DNA of 61,712 bases from Bacillota bacterium (lineage in GTDB: Bacteria; Bacillota; Clostridia; Oscillospirales; Oscillospiraceae), in NCBI GenBank assembly GCA_021199635.1, contig JAJQHS010000005.1, positions 1-61,712 on the forward strand, in the 5' to 3' direction. Within the stretch, counting starts at the first letter, position 1. Each line of letters begins with the position of its first letter. Shown one piece after another: positions 26,954 to 37,468 of the stretch. The notes below the pieces were generated by a model. That model made no database searches. It had not been told where the DNA came from and worked only from the letters and a program-made list of their open reading frames with translations. The position numbers were made by a program, and so were the translations under genes.

Positions 26954-28594
26954 ATGAAGCAGATCGGATCGCGGCAGGACCTTGCCGACATTATGCTGGG
27001 GCTGATCGAGCCCCTGAAGAAATATTACAGCCCCACCCATTCCTGGCTGAACCTGGGCGCCACCAGCGCCCACTACCCGGATACGGCCGCGTGGATGGAG
27101 GGCTTTTCCCGCCCCCTGTGGGGGCTTGGCTCCTACTGGGCCGGCGGCAGCCGGGATGAAGCGTGGGAGGAAATTTACATCCGCGGCCTGATCTCCGGCA
27201 GCGACCCGGAATCCCCGGAATACTGGACGGACTGCGTGCCCTACGACCAGAAGCTGGTGGAAATGGCGGCCATCGCCTACACCCTCCTGTGGAACGGGGA
27301 CTGGCTCCTGGGCCGGATGCCCCGGCAGGCGCAGCAAAACCTGCTGCGCTGGCTGTCGCAAATCAACCGGAACCCCTGCCACAGCTGCAACTGGCGCTTC
27401 TTCCACGTGCTGGTGAACATGGCGCTGAAGAAGTTGGGCGCGGAATACGACGCCCAGGGCATGGAGGACAGCCTGGTCTTCCTGGAAAGCTGCTACGTGG
27501 GCGACGGCTGGTACCTGGACGGCGTGAACGGCCCGGCGGACTATTATGTGCCCTTCGCCATGCATTTCTATGGCCTGGCATACGCCACTTTCATGCAGGA
27601 CAGTGACCCGGAGCGCTGCCAGCGCTTCCGGGACAGGGCCATGGTATTCGGCAAAAATTTTGCCTATTGGTTCGCGGAAAACGGCGCGGCCATCCCCTAC
27701 GGGCGCTCCCAGACCTACCGCTTCGCCCAGGCCTCCTTTTACGCCGCCTGCGTCATGGCAAAAATCGAGCCGATCCCCCTGGCGCAGATGAAGGGGATCC
27801 TGCTGCGCCACCTGGAATACTGGCTGTCAAAGCCGATCTTCGACCATGACGGCGTGCTGACCATCGGCTATGAATATCCCAATCTGACCATGGCGGAGAG
27901 CTACAATGCGCCCGGCTCCCCCTACTGGGGGCTGAAGCTGTTCACCTGCCTGGTGCTGCCGGATTCCGACCGGTTCTGGCAGATCGCGCCGGAGCCGCTG
28001 CCGCCTATGGAGCCGGTCCGGACCTTTGAAAAGGGGCGCCTGATCGTCCAGCGCACGGCCGACGGCCATGCGGTCTCCTTCCCGCTGGGGCTGCAGATCG
28101 GCCACGTCCACCAGCATATGGAGGAAAAATATTCCAAATTCGCTTACTCCACCCGCTACGGCTTCTCCGTGATGCACGCGCCGTTCACCTTTTCAGAGGC
28201 CGCGCCGGACAGCGTGCTGGCCTTTGAGATGGGCGGGTACATCTTCGTGCGCCGGACCATCGACGGCGGCCGGGTGGAGGACGGGCGGGTGCTGTCGGAC
28301 TGGTCGCCCTTCCCGGGGATTCAGGTGCATTCCGAAATCATTCCCTGCCCGGACGGCCATATCCGGCGGCACACAGTGCAAAGCGACTACGACTGCGCGG
28401 CATATGACTCCGGCTTCGCCGTGGAGATCGGCAATCCCTCCTGCACAGTGCAGTGTATCCGGGGCGGGGGCGAGGCGATGCGCCTGCGCGCGGAGCCGAA
28501 CACCAACCTGCTGCACCCCAGGACGGACATCCCTACTATAAAATACACCATCCACCGCGGGCAGAACCACCTGGAAACCCTGGTGCGCTACTGA
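26954..28594 (+). CDS. DUF2264 family protein (GH154-like)
   Basis: A 546-residue protein with helical repeats (about 1-330) typical of an alpha/alpha barrel, then a beta-rich C-terminal part. It matches the DUF2264 family, some members of which are placed in CAZy family GH154 (beta-glucuronidase on arabinogalactan side chains); that link is from memory. No signal peptide, so the substrate would be an imported oligosaccharide. Start at 26954 has ACCGGAGG upstream and lies 40 bases after the DUF2284 stop. Confidence 0.78.
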   Translation: MKQIGSRQDLADIMLGLIEPLKKYYSPTHSWLNLGATSAHYPDTAAWMEGFSRPLWGLGSYWAGGSRDEAWEEIYIRGLISGSDPESPEYWTDCVPYDQKLVEMAAIAYTLLWNGDWLLGRMPRQAQQNLLRWLSQINRNPCHSCNWRFFHVLVNMALKKLGAEYDAQGMEDSLVFLESCYVGDGWYLDGVNGPADYYVPFAMHFYGLAYATFMQDSDPERCQRFRDRAMVFGKNFAYWFAENGAAIPYGRSQTYRFAQASFYAACVMAKIEPIPLAQMKGILLRHLEYWLSKPIFDHDGVLTIGYEYPNLTMAESYNAPGSPYWGLKLFTCLVLPDSDRFWQIAPEPLPPMEPVRTFEKGRLIVQRTADGHAVSFPLGLQIGHVHQHMEEKYSKFAYSTRYGFSVMHAPFTFSEAAPDSVLAFEMGGYIFVRRTIDGGRVEDGRVLSDWSPFPGIQVHSEIIPCPDGHIRRHTVQSDYDCAAYDSGFAVEIGNPSCTVQCIRGGGEAMRLRAEPNTNLLHPRTDIPTIKYTIHRGQNHLETLVRY

Positions 28595-28674
28595 CCCCGC
28601 ATTCTGCCCGGCCGGGAGATTAACCGGCTCGGTTTCTGCATAAGCTATCAGGAAAACGGAAGGAGGCGGCAAAT

Positions 28675-29517
28675 ATGAAATTACCGGAGGGCGGGTTCCT
28701 CGGGCGCTGCGCCGCGCAGCTGCGGAAGCTACAGCACATGCAGATCGGCCTGCACGCGGCCCATGCCGGATATTTTATCGTGCTGTCCGTGCTTCCTTCC
28801 CTGGTGCTGATCCTCAGCCTGCTGCGCTACACCAATCTGGACGCCAGCGACCTGCTGGCGCTGGTATCGGGGATGCTGCCGGCGGCGCTGCTCCCGGCAG
28901 TGGAGAAGCTAATCGTCAGTGCCTACGCCTACGCCTCCACGGCGGTGGTATCCGTGTCCGCGGTGGGCGCCCTGTGGTCGGCCAGCCGGGGCATCTACGG
29001 CCTGCTCACCGGGCTGAACGCCATCTACGGGGTGAAGGAGGACCGGGGCTGGCTGTACACCCGGACGATCAGCGTGCTGTACACCTTCCTGTTCCTGGTG
29101 GTGGTGATCCTGACGCTGGTGCTGAACGTGTTCGGGGAAACCATCCTGTCCCATCTGCCGGAGGCCAACGGCGGGCTGCTGCAATTCCTGTATGACGTGG
29201 TGGACCTGCGGTTCCTGCTGATGCTGCTGCAGACGGCGCTGTTCACTGCCATGTTCATGGCGCTGCCCAACCGGAAGAATTCCCTGCGGGATTCCCTGCC
29301 CGGGGCGGTGCTGTCCTCGGTGGGGTGGCTGGTGTACTCGAACCTGTTCTCCGTTTACGTGACCCGGTATTCCGGCTATTCCGGCCTTTACGGGTCGGTG
29401 TATACGGTGGCGCTGGCCATGCTGTGGCTGTACTTCTGCCTGTCCATCCTGTTTTTCGGGGGCGCGCTGAACCGGCTGCTGATGGACCATCGGAAGGAAG
29501 GGTCGCCTTCCGCCTGA
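28675..29517 (+). CDS. YihY/BrkB-family membrane protein
   Basis: A 280-residue integral membrane protein with six predicted helices (roughly 28-50, 80-105, 125-150, 175-200, 205-230, 240-265). The pattern (SVGALWSASRGIYGLLTGLNAIYGV, then LPGAVLSSVGWLVYS) matches the YihY/virulence factor BrkB family, of unknown molecular function. It is separated from the upstream operon by 80 bases, has GGAGG upstream and ends at a bidirectional terminator. Confidence 0.88.
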   Translation: MKLPEGGFLGRCAAQLRKLQHMQIGLHAAHAGYFIVLSVLPSLVLILSLLRYTNLDASDLLALVSGMLPAALLPAVEKLIVSAYAYASTAVVSVSAVGALWSASRGIYGLLTGLNAIYGVKEDRGWLYTRTISVLYTFLFLVVVILTLVLNVFGETILSHLPEANGGLLQFLYDVVDLRFLLMLLQTALFTAMFMALPNRKNSLRDSLPGAVLSSVGWLVYSNLFSVYVTRYSGYSGLYGSVYTVALAMLWLYFCLSILFFGGALNRLLMDHRKEGSPSA

Positions 29518-29529
29518 AAATGGACATAG

Positions 29530-29561
29530 AAAAGGTGGACCGCATCGGCGGTCCACCTTTT
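29530..29561. terminator. Bidirectional terminator
   Basis: Perfect 14-bp stem (29530-29543, 29548-29561) with A and T flanks on both sides and a four-base loop; serves the convergent BrkB-like and gdhA genes. Confidence 0.9.
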
Positions 29562-29577
29562 TTGCGGAATTCTGGAA

Positions 29578-30992
<1,415 letters not shown>

Positions 30993-31040
30993 GGGAAAAT
31001 GCATTTTTCTTTTCCCCGCACTGCAAATTTTGGCAAAAGC

Positions 31041-31072
31041 GATCGGCACAGCCCCTGTGAGCCGTGCCGATC
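31041..31072 (-). terminator. Terminator of tldD-tldE
   Basis: Arms GATCGGCAC (31041-31049) and GTGCCGATC (31064-31072) with further inner pairing; the minus-strand tail is GCTTTTG, 21 bases after the tldE-like stop. Confidence 0.65.
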
Positions 31073-31092
31073 CTGTCATTCTGATGAAAAAA

Positions 31093-32427
31093 TCACTTGC
31101 CCGCGATGGACAGCCCCTTGACCAGCACGCTGGGGGAGCCGAACCGCCCCATACCGGGCATCTCCAGATTGGAGGCGATGTCCGTGATGTTCAGCAGCAG
31201 GTCGTAGAAGTTGCCGGCCACGGTGAAGGACTTCACATGGGCGGTCTTCTTCCCGTTCTCGATCAGGAAGCCTGCGCTCTGCAGGGAGAAGTCGCCGCTG
31301 ATGGGGTTCGCCCCGGCGTGGAGCCCGCCCAGGGAGTTGATGTATACGCCGGTGCCCGCTTTGGCCAGCAGGTCCTCCTCGGTGCAGTCCCCCGGCGCCA
31401 GGTACATGGTGAAGGGCCGCACGCCCACGGCGGCGTCATAGCCGCCCTTGAAGGCGTTGCCGGTGGTCTTCTTCCCGGCCACGGCGGCGGTTTTCAGGTT
31501 GTACAGCAGGGTCATCAGCTGGCCGTTTTCGATCACGTTCTTGCAGTAGGTGGGGCATCCCTCCGCGTCGAAGGGGCGCATGGCGCCGTCCTTATAGAAC
31601 GGGTCGTCCACCAACGTGACGATGGGCGCGGCGATGGTCTTGCCCTCCTGGTCCCCCAGGCGGGACAGGCCCTTCTGCGTATTCTCCGAAGAGAAAATGG
31701 AGCAGAAGGTGGAGATCAGGCTGCTCATGGCATCCGGGTCGAACACCACCGGGTACTGGCCCGTGGGCGCCGGCTCGCCGCCCAGCTTTGCCTTGGCGGA
31801 GGCTACGGCCTTCTGCACCATGGCGTCGGTGTCGATTTCGGGCAGCGCGCCCATCTTGATCTGGTAATCGTTCTCCATTTCCTTGCCGTCGGTGACCACG
31901 GCGGCGGTGATCAGCGCCACGCGCTTGCTCGCATGGTGCAGGTCCAGCCCCTTGGAATTGCAGATGGCGATCTCGCTGCTCTCCACAACGCCCTCGGCCT
32001 GGCAGCCGTCGATCACGGCGGGGTCCGCCGCGTACAGCTTCTCCTGGGTCTCCAGGATGGTGTGGATCAGGGTCTCCGTGGTGGGCAGGGGGATGTCCTT
32101 CTTCTCCGGGGCGGCATACTCCAGGCCGCCGGGGCAGAGGAACTCCTGCTCCTCGGATTCCAGGGAGGAGGCATTGTCCGCCGCCCGTATGACCACCTGC
32201 TTCGCCTGCGCCTCGCTCAGCTCCTGGGTGGAGGCGTAGCCCATGTGCCCGTCCACGATGCAGCGGAAGCACACGCCGCCATCGGTGGCGGAGGAGAATT
32301 CATTGATCTCGTGCTGGAAGGCGGAGACGCTGGTGCTGGCGCTCCCCTCGTAGTAAAGCTCGTATTCGCCGATGCCCATCTGCTGCGCCTGGGCGATGGC
32401 GATTTCCTTAAAGGCATTAAAATCCAT
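31093..32427 (-). CDS. tldE: TldE/PmbA-like partner of metalloprotease
   Basis: A 444-residue member of the TldD/PmbA family lacking the HExxxH motif, hence the TldE-type subunit. With TldD it forms a tunnel-shaped protease that degrades unfolded peptides. The C-terminal conserved region (INSLGGLHAGANPISGDFSLQSAGF) is intact. It begins 13 bases after the tldD stop with GGAGGAATGG upstream. Known partners act on modified peptides in some species; no such substrate gene is nearby. Confidence 0.88.
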   Translation of the reverse strand: MDFNAFKEIAIAQAQQMGIGEYELYYEGSASTSVSAFQHEINEFSSATDGGVCFRCIVDGHMGYASTQELSEAQAKQVVIRAADNASSLESEEQEFLCPGGLEYAAPEKKDIPLPTTETLIHTILETQEKLYAADPAVIDGCQAEGVVESSEIAICNSKGLDLHHASKRVALITAAVVTDGKEMENDYQIKMGALPEIDTDAMVQKAVASAKAKLGGEPAPTGQYPVVFDPDAMSSLISTFCSIFSSENTQKGLSRLGDQEGKTIAAPIVTLVDDPFYKDGAMRPFDAEGCPTYCKNVIENGQLMTLLYNLKTAAVAGKKTTGNAFKGGYDAAVGVRPFTMYLAPGDCTEEDLLAKAGTGVYINSLGGLHAGANPISGDFSLQSAGFLIENGKKTAHVKSFTVAGNFYDLLLNITDIASNLEMPGMGRFGSPSVLVKGLSIAGK

Positions 32428-32440
32428 AGTCCATTCCTCC

Positions 32441-33820
32441 TTATCTGCCGCCGACGGTGATGCTGGATACCCGAATCAGGGGCTGGCCCACATTGGTGGG
32501 GATGGAGCCGCTGGAGGAGCCGCACATACCCTGGCCCATGTCCATGTCCGTGCCCACCATGTCGATGTTCTGGATGATCTCCGAGCCCTTGCCCACCAGG
32601 CTGGCGCCCCGGACCGGCTCGCAGATCTTGCCGTTCCGGATCATGTAGCCCTCGTTCACGGCGAAGTTGAATTCGCCGGTGACGGGATTGACGGAGCCGC
32701 CGCCCATCTGCTTGGCGTACAGGCCGTACTCGATGGAGGCGATGATGTCCTCGTTCTTGTCGTCGCCCGCGGCGATGTAGGTGTTGGTCATCCGGGAGGT
32801 GGGGGTGAAGGAATAGCTCTGGCGGCGGGCGCTGCCGGTGGAGGGCATCCCCATCCGGCGGCCGTTGAACTTATCGATCATGTAGGTTTTCAGCACGCCC
32901 TTCTCGATCAGCACGTTCTTCTGGGCGGGGGTGCCCTCGTCGTCGATATTGATGGAGCCCCAGGCGTTGGGGATGGTGCCGTCGTCAATGGCGGTGACCT
33001 TCTCGTTGGCGATCTTCTGCCCCAGCTTGCCGGTGAACTGGCTCAGGCCGTAGGCGACGCTGCTGGCCTCCAGGGAGTGGCCGCAGGCCTCGTGGAAGAT
33101 CACGCCGCCGAAGCCATTCTCGATGGCCACGGGCATGACCCCGGCGGGGCAGTAGCCTGCGCCGGCCATGGTGACCGCCTGGGCGGCGGCGCGGGTGCCC
33201 ACATCCTTGGGGTCGATGAATTCAAACATCTCCATGCCCATGCGGCGGCCGGGATTGGAGGCGCCGGTCTGGGTCTCGCCGTTCTTCTCCGCCACGGCGG
33301 TAATCATCAGCCGGGTGCGGATCTGGCGGTCCTGGGCGTAGACGCCCTCGGTATTGGCGATGAGGATCTTGTGGTCCACATCCAGCATCCCGCCGGAGAC
33401 CTGGACGATGGAGCTGTCGTACTCCTTCGCGGCAAAGCAGCCCTGCTTTACCAGGTCGATCTTCTCCTTGTTGGGCACGGAGTCCGGGGCGATGCGCACG
33501 GGGTGGATGTCCCCGAACAGCCGCTCCCGCAGGACGATGTCGATCTGCGCCTCGCCCTGGCCCAGCGCTTCCGCCGCCTGCTCCGCGCAGCGCAGCAGCC
33601 CGGCCTCGGAGGTGTCCACAGTGGAGGCCATCACGCTGCGCAGCCCCTTGTACACCCGCACGGCGGCGCCGGCCACCACGGTATCGGTGATGTCGTCCAC
33701 CTTGCCGCCGATCATGGAGATTCGGTGGTTTCCGGTGTTCTCTGCAAACAGCTCGGCGTAATCCGCGCCGGTGGAAACGGCTTTGCGGAGTACCCGTTGG
33801 CAAATTTCTCTGGGAATCAT
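32441..33820 (-). CDS. tldD: TldD metalloprotease subunit
   Basis: A 459-residue TldD protein with zinc motif HEACGHSLE (about residue 235-245), the feature that separates it from TldE. Cytoplasmic; it cuts unstructured peptides in a heterodimer with the downstream product. The C-terminal GSSSGSIPTNVGQPLIRV stretch is typical. Start at 33820 has AAGGAGAG upstream. First gene of a two-gene operon with a clear promoter. Confidence 0.92.
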   Translation of the reverse strand: MIPREICQRVLRKAVSTGADYAELFAENTGNHRISMIGGKVDDITDTVVAGAAVRVYKGLRSVMASTVDTSEAGLLRCAEQAAEALGQGEAQIDIVLRERLFGDIHPVRIAPDSVPNKEKIDLVKQGCFAAKEYDSSIVQVSGGMLDVDHKILIANTEGVYAQDRQIRTRLMITAVAEKNGETQTGASNPGRRMGMEMFEFIDPKDVGTRAAAQAVTMAGAGYCPAGVMPVAIENGFGGVIFHEACGHSLEASSVAYGLSQFTGKLGQKIANEKVTAIDDGTIPNAWGSINIDDEGTPAQKNVLIEKGVLKTYMIDKFNGRRMGMPSTGSARRQSYSFTPTSRMTNTYIAAGDDKNEDIIASIEYGLYAKQMGGGSVNPVTGEFNFAVNEGYMIRNGKICEPVRGASLVGKGSEIIQNIDMVGTDMDMGQGMCGSSSGSIPTNVGQPLIRVSSITVGGR

Positions 33821-33856
33821 TGCAAAATCTCTCCTTCATAGCAAATTAGCGTGTAC

Positions 33857-33885
33857 ATTGTATCACAGCTTTGTTGCAAATGCAA
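33857..33885 (-). promoter_or_regulatory. Promoter of tldD-tldE
   Basis: Minus strand: -35 TTGCAT (33880-33885), 17-base spacer, -10 TACAAT (33857-33862). A short GTTGCA/TGCAAC inverted pair (33873-33886) covers the -35. Confidence 0.65.
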
Positions 33886-33923
33886 CTGTTTTCTTTGCGC
33901 GGACAAACAGGCCGGATTTGCCC

Positions 33924-34484
33924 TCACTCCGTGTAATACTGCGCCTGTTCCCCGCATGCGATGCCTCCGGAAAGGATCTGGTGGGCGCGGCGCAGGATCG
34001 GCATCTCCCGCTGGGCGATGAGCCTGCCCAGCTTCGTATCGGTGCGGCGCTGGTACTCCAGGACGGCCTGGTCATAGTCCAGCTTCAGGGTGGACAGGTG
34101 GAAGTCGTTGATCTCATCGGCGGTCAGGTGCTTCTGCCCGAACGAGATCGCCCGGCACAGGTAATAATGGTTGAGATTATGGCGGTGGATCAGGTTATAG
34201 TAATCGCTGACCGTGCCCAGCGGGCACACGATCTCCACCTCCGCGCCCAGCTCCTCCCGCAGCTCCCGGCGGAGCGCGTCGGGGAATTCTTCCCCCGGCT
34301 CCACGCCGCCGCCGGAGGTTTCGATCAGCGTCGCCCGGCCAAAATCGTCGTCCCGGCAGGCGCGCATGAAATAGAATAGCCCCTGCGCGTCAAATACAAT
34401 CGCCCGGACGATCTGCCGGTCGTGGTCGATATAGTCCAGCGGCCATTCCCCGTCCGTCAGCTCCAGCTCCAGAATCGGCTCCAT
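33924..34484 (-). CDS. Nudix hydrolase
   Basis: A 186-residue protein with a Nudix box (GGGVEPGEEFPDALRRELRE continuing ELG, about 78-101) that binds divalent metal for pyrophosphate cleavage. Substrate unknown. The start at 34484 is supported by GAGGAGG; a longer ORF reaching 34847 runs inside the RlmD gene in another frame and is rejected. It follows rlmD by about 70 bases and may be cotranscribed, though an AT-rich TATAAT-containing stretch precedes it. Confidence 0.85.
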   Translation of the reverse strand: MEPILELELTDGEWPLDYIDHDRQIVRAIVFDAQGLFYFMRACRDDDFGRATLIETSGGGVEPGEEFPDALRRELREELGAEVEIVCPLGTVSDYYNLIHRHNLNHYYLCRAISFGQKHLTADEINDFHLSTLKLDYDQAVLEYQRRTDTKLGRLIAQREMPILRRAHQILSGGIACGEQAQYYTE

Positions 34485-34552
34485 ATCCGTTTCCTCCTCA
34501 TATATTATTATATAATGTATCCGGTGGCCCCGGCATTGCTTCCGCGTTCCTC

Positions 34553-35911
34553 TTAAGCTTTCGCTCCCCCGGAAAGCATCGCCACCGTCTCCACATGCTT
34601 TGTTCTTGGGAAGAGGTCGAAGGCCTGGGCGGAGCGGAGGGTGAAGCCCTGGGACTTCAAAAGGGAAATGTCCCGGGCCAGGGTGCCGGGGTCGCAGGAG
34701 ACGTACACCAGCCGCTCCGGGCACATCCGGGCGATGGCGGCAATGGCGTCCGCGCTCAGCCCCTTCCGGGGCGGGTCCACCACGATCACCTGGGGGCGCA
34801 GGCCCTGCTTTTCCAATTCCAGCGCCGTCTGCCCGGCATCCGCGCAATAAAATTCCGCGTTTTCAATGCCGTTGCGCGCTCCATTCTCCCGGGCATCCGC
34901 CACCGCCTGGGGCACCACCTCCACGCCGATCACACGCCCGGCGGATCTTGCCATAGCAAGAGTGATGGTCCCCACGCCGCAGTACAGGTCCAGCACCGTG
35001 TCCTGCTCCGTCAGCCCCGCCAGGGAAATGGCGGCGCAGTACAGCGCCTGCGCCTGGGGATGGTTCACCTGGTAAAAGGATTTGGGGCTTAAGCGGAAAT
35101 CCAGACCGCAGAGCGTATCCCGGATGCTGCCCGCGCCAAACAGCACAATTTCCTCCTCCCCCAGCACCACGTTCCCCGGCTTGGTATTGACGGACAGGGA
35201 CAACGCCGCAAAGCCGGGCACGACTTGCAGCGCCCCGATCAGCGCCTCCGGCGACGGGATGTTGCGCCCGTTGACCGCAAGGCACACCAGGATCTCCCCG
35301 GAAATCCAGCCCTTCCGGATAAAAATATGCCGCAGCAGACCCGTTTGGGAGGATTCCCGGTAGGCGGAAACCTTATTTTGGTTTACATAACTTATAACAA
35401 TGTCCTTGATCCGGTCAAATTCCGGGGGCAGAATCCGGCAGCGCGCCTGCTCCACGATCTGGTGGCTCCCCGCCCGGTAGAACCCGGCGATGACCTGCCC
35501 GTCCCGCTCCCCCACGGGGTAAATGGCCTTGTTCCGGTAGCCATAGATGGAGGGGGCGGGGACAATGGGCACTTCCTCCAGGTTCTCCCCGCCGATGCGG
35601 TTCAGCGCCTCCCGCACCCGCGCCGATTTCAGGCGGCACTCCTCCGCGTAGTCCATGTGCCAGAAGTCGCAGCCCCCGCAGGCGGCGGAAATGGGGCACT
35701 CCCGCTGCACGCGGTGGGGGGATTTTTCCAGAATCTCCACGATTTTCCCCGCCGCCCAGGTTTTCCGCACCTTCTCGATGTGGATGCGGCAGCGCTCCCC
35801 CACGATGGCGTTGGGCACGAATACGGCGCAGCCCTCGATCTTTGCCACGCCCTGCCCCTCCGCGGTATAATCGGCGATGACCGCCGGGTAAATTTCATTC
35901 TGCTTCAGCAT
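34553..35911 (-). CDS. rlmD: 23S rRNA (uracil-C5)-methyltransferase, RlmD/RumA type
   Basis: A 452-residue SAM-dependent RNA methyltransferase. N-terminal TRAM-like domain (1-60), Fe-S cysteines (ECPISAACGGCD, about 75-86, plus a fourth near residue 155), a Rossmann fold (LDLYCGVGTI) and the catalytic Cys in YVSCDPGTLARD. Clostridia often have more than one paralogue, so RlmD versus RlmCD specificity is not certain. It overlaps the GNAT gene by 17 bases. Start at 35911 has GGAGG upstream. Confidence 0.9.
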   Translation of the reverse strand: MLKQNEIYPAVIADYTAEGQGVAKIEGCAVFVPNAIVGERCRIHIEKVRKTWAAGKIVEILEKSPHRVQRECPISAACGGCDFWHMDYAEECRLKSARVREALNRIGGENLEEVPIVPAPSIYGYRNKAIYPVGERDGQVIAGFYRAGSHQIVEQARCRILPPEFDRIKDIVISYVNQNKVSAYRESSQTGLLRHIFIRKGWISGEILVCLAVNGRNIPSPEALIGALQVVPGFAALSLSVNTKPGNVVLGEEEIVLFGAGSIRDTLCGLDFRLSPKSFYQVNHPQAQALYCAAISLAGLTEQDTVLDLYCGVGTITLAMARSAGRVIGVEVVPQAVADARENGARNGIENAEFYCADAGQTALELEKQGLRPQVIVVDPPRKGLSADAIAAIARMCPERLVYVSCDPGTLARDISLLKSQGFTLRSAQAFDLFPRTKHVETVAMLSGGAKA

Positions 35912-36365
35912 TGAGCCGATCCTCCATAATGATGCGCTGCTGGGTCATGCCCAGGGAGGCATAAAATTCCATGGCAGCGGTATTGAACGCCCACACGTTC
36001 AGCGTCACGCTGTCCAGCTTCTGCGCGGCGGCATATTCCCGGGCATGGCGGTACAACGCCCGGCCGACGCCCCGCCGGCGGCAGACCTCGTCCACGCACA
36101 AATCATCGATGTACAGGCTGGAATGGGCCGCCATATTGCCGCAGGGGGCATGGCGGACAATCTTGCAGAAGCAGTGCCCCACCACGCGTCCCTCCAACTC
36201 CGCCACAAATACCGTCCCTTTCAGTTCCTCCGCCAACTCCTGGACCGTGAATTTCGTGCCGGGACGATAAATGTCCGGGCGGCCCATGGCGTGGACCCTG
36301 GCCACCTGCTCCAGCAGATGGGCAACGGCGGGGATATCCCGCTCCTCTGCCCGACGAATCACCAT
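35895..36365 (-). CDS. GNAT-family N-acetyltransferase
   Basis: A 156-residue acetyltransferase with the acetyl-CoA loop RRRGVGRALYRHAREYA (about 103-119) and the C-terminal FYASLGM motif. Acceptor unknown. First gene of a GNAT-rlmD-Nudix run. The start at 36365 has GGGAGGAAG upstream; an in-frame extension to 36488 crosses the promoter and is rejected. Confidence 0.85.
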   Translation of the reverse strand: MVIRRAEERDIPAVAHLLEQVARVHAMGRPDIYRPGTKFTVQELAEELKGTVFVAELEGRVVGHCFCKIVRHAPCGNMAAHSSLYIDDLCVDEVCRRRGVGRALYRHAREYAAAQKLDSVTLNVWAFNTAAMEFYASLGMTQQRIIMEDRLNAEAE

Positions 36366-36416
36366 ATACGCTTCCTCCCTTTCCCCGGAAAACCGGTGCG
36401 GCATTTTCTCCGGCCT

Positions 36417-36445
36417 ATTGTAGCACAAAAAAGCCGGGCGGTAAA
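36417..36445 (-). promoter_or_regulatory. Promoter of GNAT-rlmD
   Basis: Minus strand: -35 TTTACC (36440-36445), 17-base spacer, -10 TACAAT (36417-36422). Confidence 0.65.
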
Positions 36446-36452
36446 GATAGGC

Positions 36453-36481
36453 TTGTGAAATCGCAGGAAACGTGCTATGAT
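36453..36481 (+). promoter_or_regulatory. Promoter of PflX-like gene
   Basis: -35 TTGTGA (36453-36458), 17-base spacer, -10 TATGAT (36476-36481). It lies back to back with the GNAT promoter. Confidence 0.6.
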
Positions 36482-36504
36482 TTCCCAAAAGGCGGTGGAT
36501 TTTT

Positions 36505-37362
36505 GTGAATTACGAAAATTGCACCCTGTGCCCCCGGGAATGCGGCGTGAACCGGGCCGCGGGGGAACGGGGATTCTGCCGGTGCCCCGCCGGGGCGCTG
36601 GTGGCGAAAGCCATGCTCCACAAATGGGAGGAGCCTGCGCTGGCCGGAAGCGGCGGCAGCGGGGCAATCTTCTTCGGCGGCTGCACCCTGGGGTGCCGGT
36701 ACTGCCAGAACGCGGCCATCAGCGCCGCGCCGGTGGGGACCGCCACGGACAGCGCCGGGCTCCGGCGCCTGATGGAATCGCTGATCGCCCGGGGGGCGGA
36801 GAATATCGACCTGGTGACCCCGACCCAGTACCTGCCCACCATCCTGCCCGCGCTGGAAAAGCCGCTCCCCGTGCCGGTGGTTTACAACTGCGGCGGCTAC
36901 GAGCGGGCGGAAACCATCCGCGCCATCGCCGGGAAGGTGGACATTTACCTGCCCGACCTGAAATACGCGGACGGGGCGCTGGCACAGTCCCTCTCCGGGG
37001 CGGCGGATTATTTCCCCGTTGCCGCGGACGCCATCCGGGAGATGGTGCGCCAGGCCGGCCCCATCCGGCGGCAGGGGGAGCGGGTCGTGGGCGGCGTGAT
37101 CATCCGGCACCTGATCCTGCCGGGGCAGGTGGAAAATTCCCTGCGGGTCCTGGACTGGATCGGGGAGAATTTCCGCCCCGGCCAGGTGCTTGTGAGCCTG
37201 ATGCGCCAGTACACCCCCATGGGCGGCCTGCCCGCGCCTATGGACCGCCGGGTGAGCCAGCAGGAATATGAGGCGGTTCTCAGCTGGATGTACCTGAACC
37301 GCCTGGACGGCTTCACCCAGGAGGCCTCCGCCGCCGACCGGGCGTTCATTCCGGATTTTTAG
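36505..37362 (+). CDS. pflX: PflX-like radical SAM protein
   Basis: A 285-residue radical SAM enzyme with the CxxxCxxC cluster motif (CTLGCRYC, about residues 60-67) and an extra N-terminal pair of cysteines (CTLCPRECG). This is the COG1313/PflX layout, related to pyruvate formate-lyase activating enzymes; no glycyl-radical enzyme is adjacent, so the target is unknown. It starts with GTG at 36505, preceded by AAAAGGCGGTGG. Single-gene unit divergent from GNAT. Confidence 0.85.
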   Translation: MNYENCTLCPRECGVNRAAGERGFCRCPAGALVAKAMLHKWEEPALAGSGGSGAIFFGGCTLGCRYCQNAAISAAPVGTATDSAGLRRLMESLIARGAENIDLVTPTQYLPTILPALEKPLPVPVVYNCGGYERAETIRAIAGKVDIYLPDLKYADGALAQSLSGAADYFPVAADAIREMVRQAGPIRRQGERVVGGVIIRHLILPGQVENSLRVLDWIGENFRPGQVLVSLMRQYTPMGGLPAPMDRRVSQQEYEAVLSWMYLNRLDGFTQEASAADRAFIPDF

Positions 37363-37401
37363 AGCGGCAATGGCAATGTTCATGGTAATTTCATAGTAAA
37401 T

Positions 37402-37433
37402 TTAAGGCTCGGTTAAGAATCCGGTGCTATGAT
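37402..37433 (+). promoter_or_regulatory. Promoter of htrA-like gene with TTAAG direct repeats
   Basis: -10 TATGAT (37428-37433) without a usable -35. Two TTAAG repeats (37402-37406, 37413-37417) are spaced 11 bases start to start where a -35 would be, the pattern of an OmpR/PhoB-type activator site. The regulator is unknown; one such response regulator is encoded at 57083-57775. Confidence 0.5.
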
Positions 37434-37468
37434 AAGTGCGCAAACAACCTGAGAAGGAGGAATTTACT

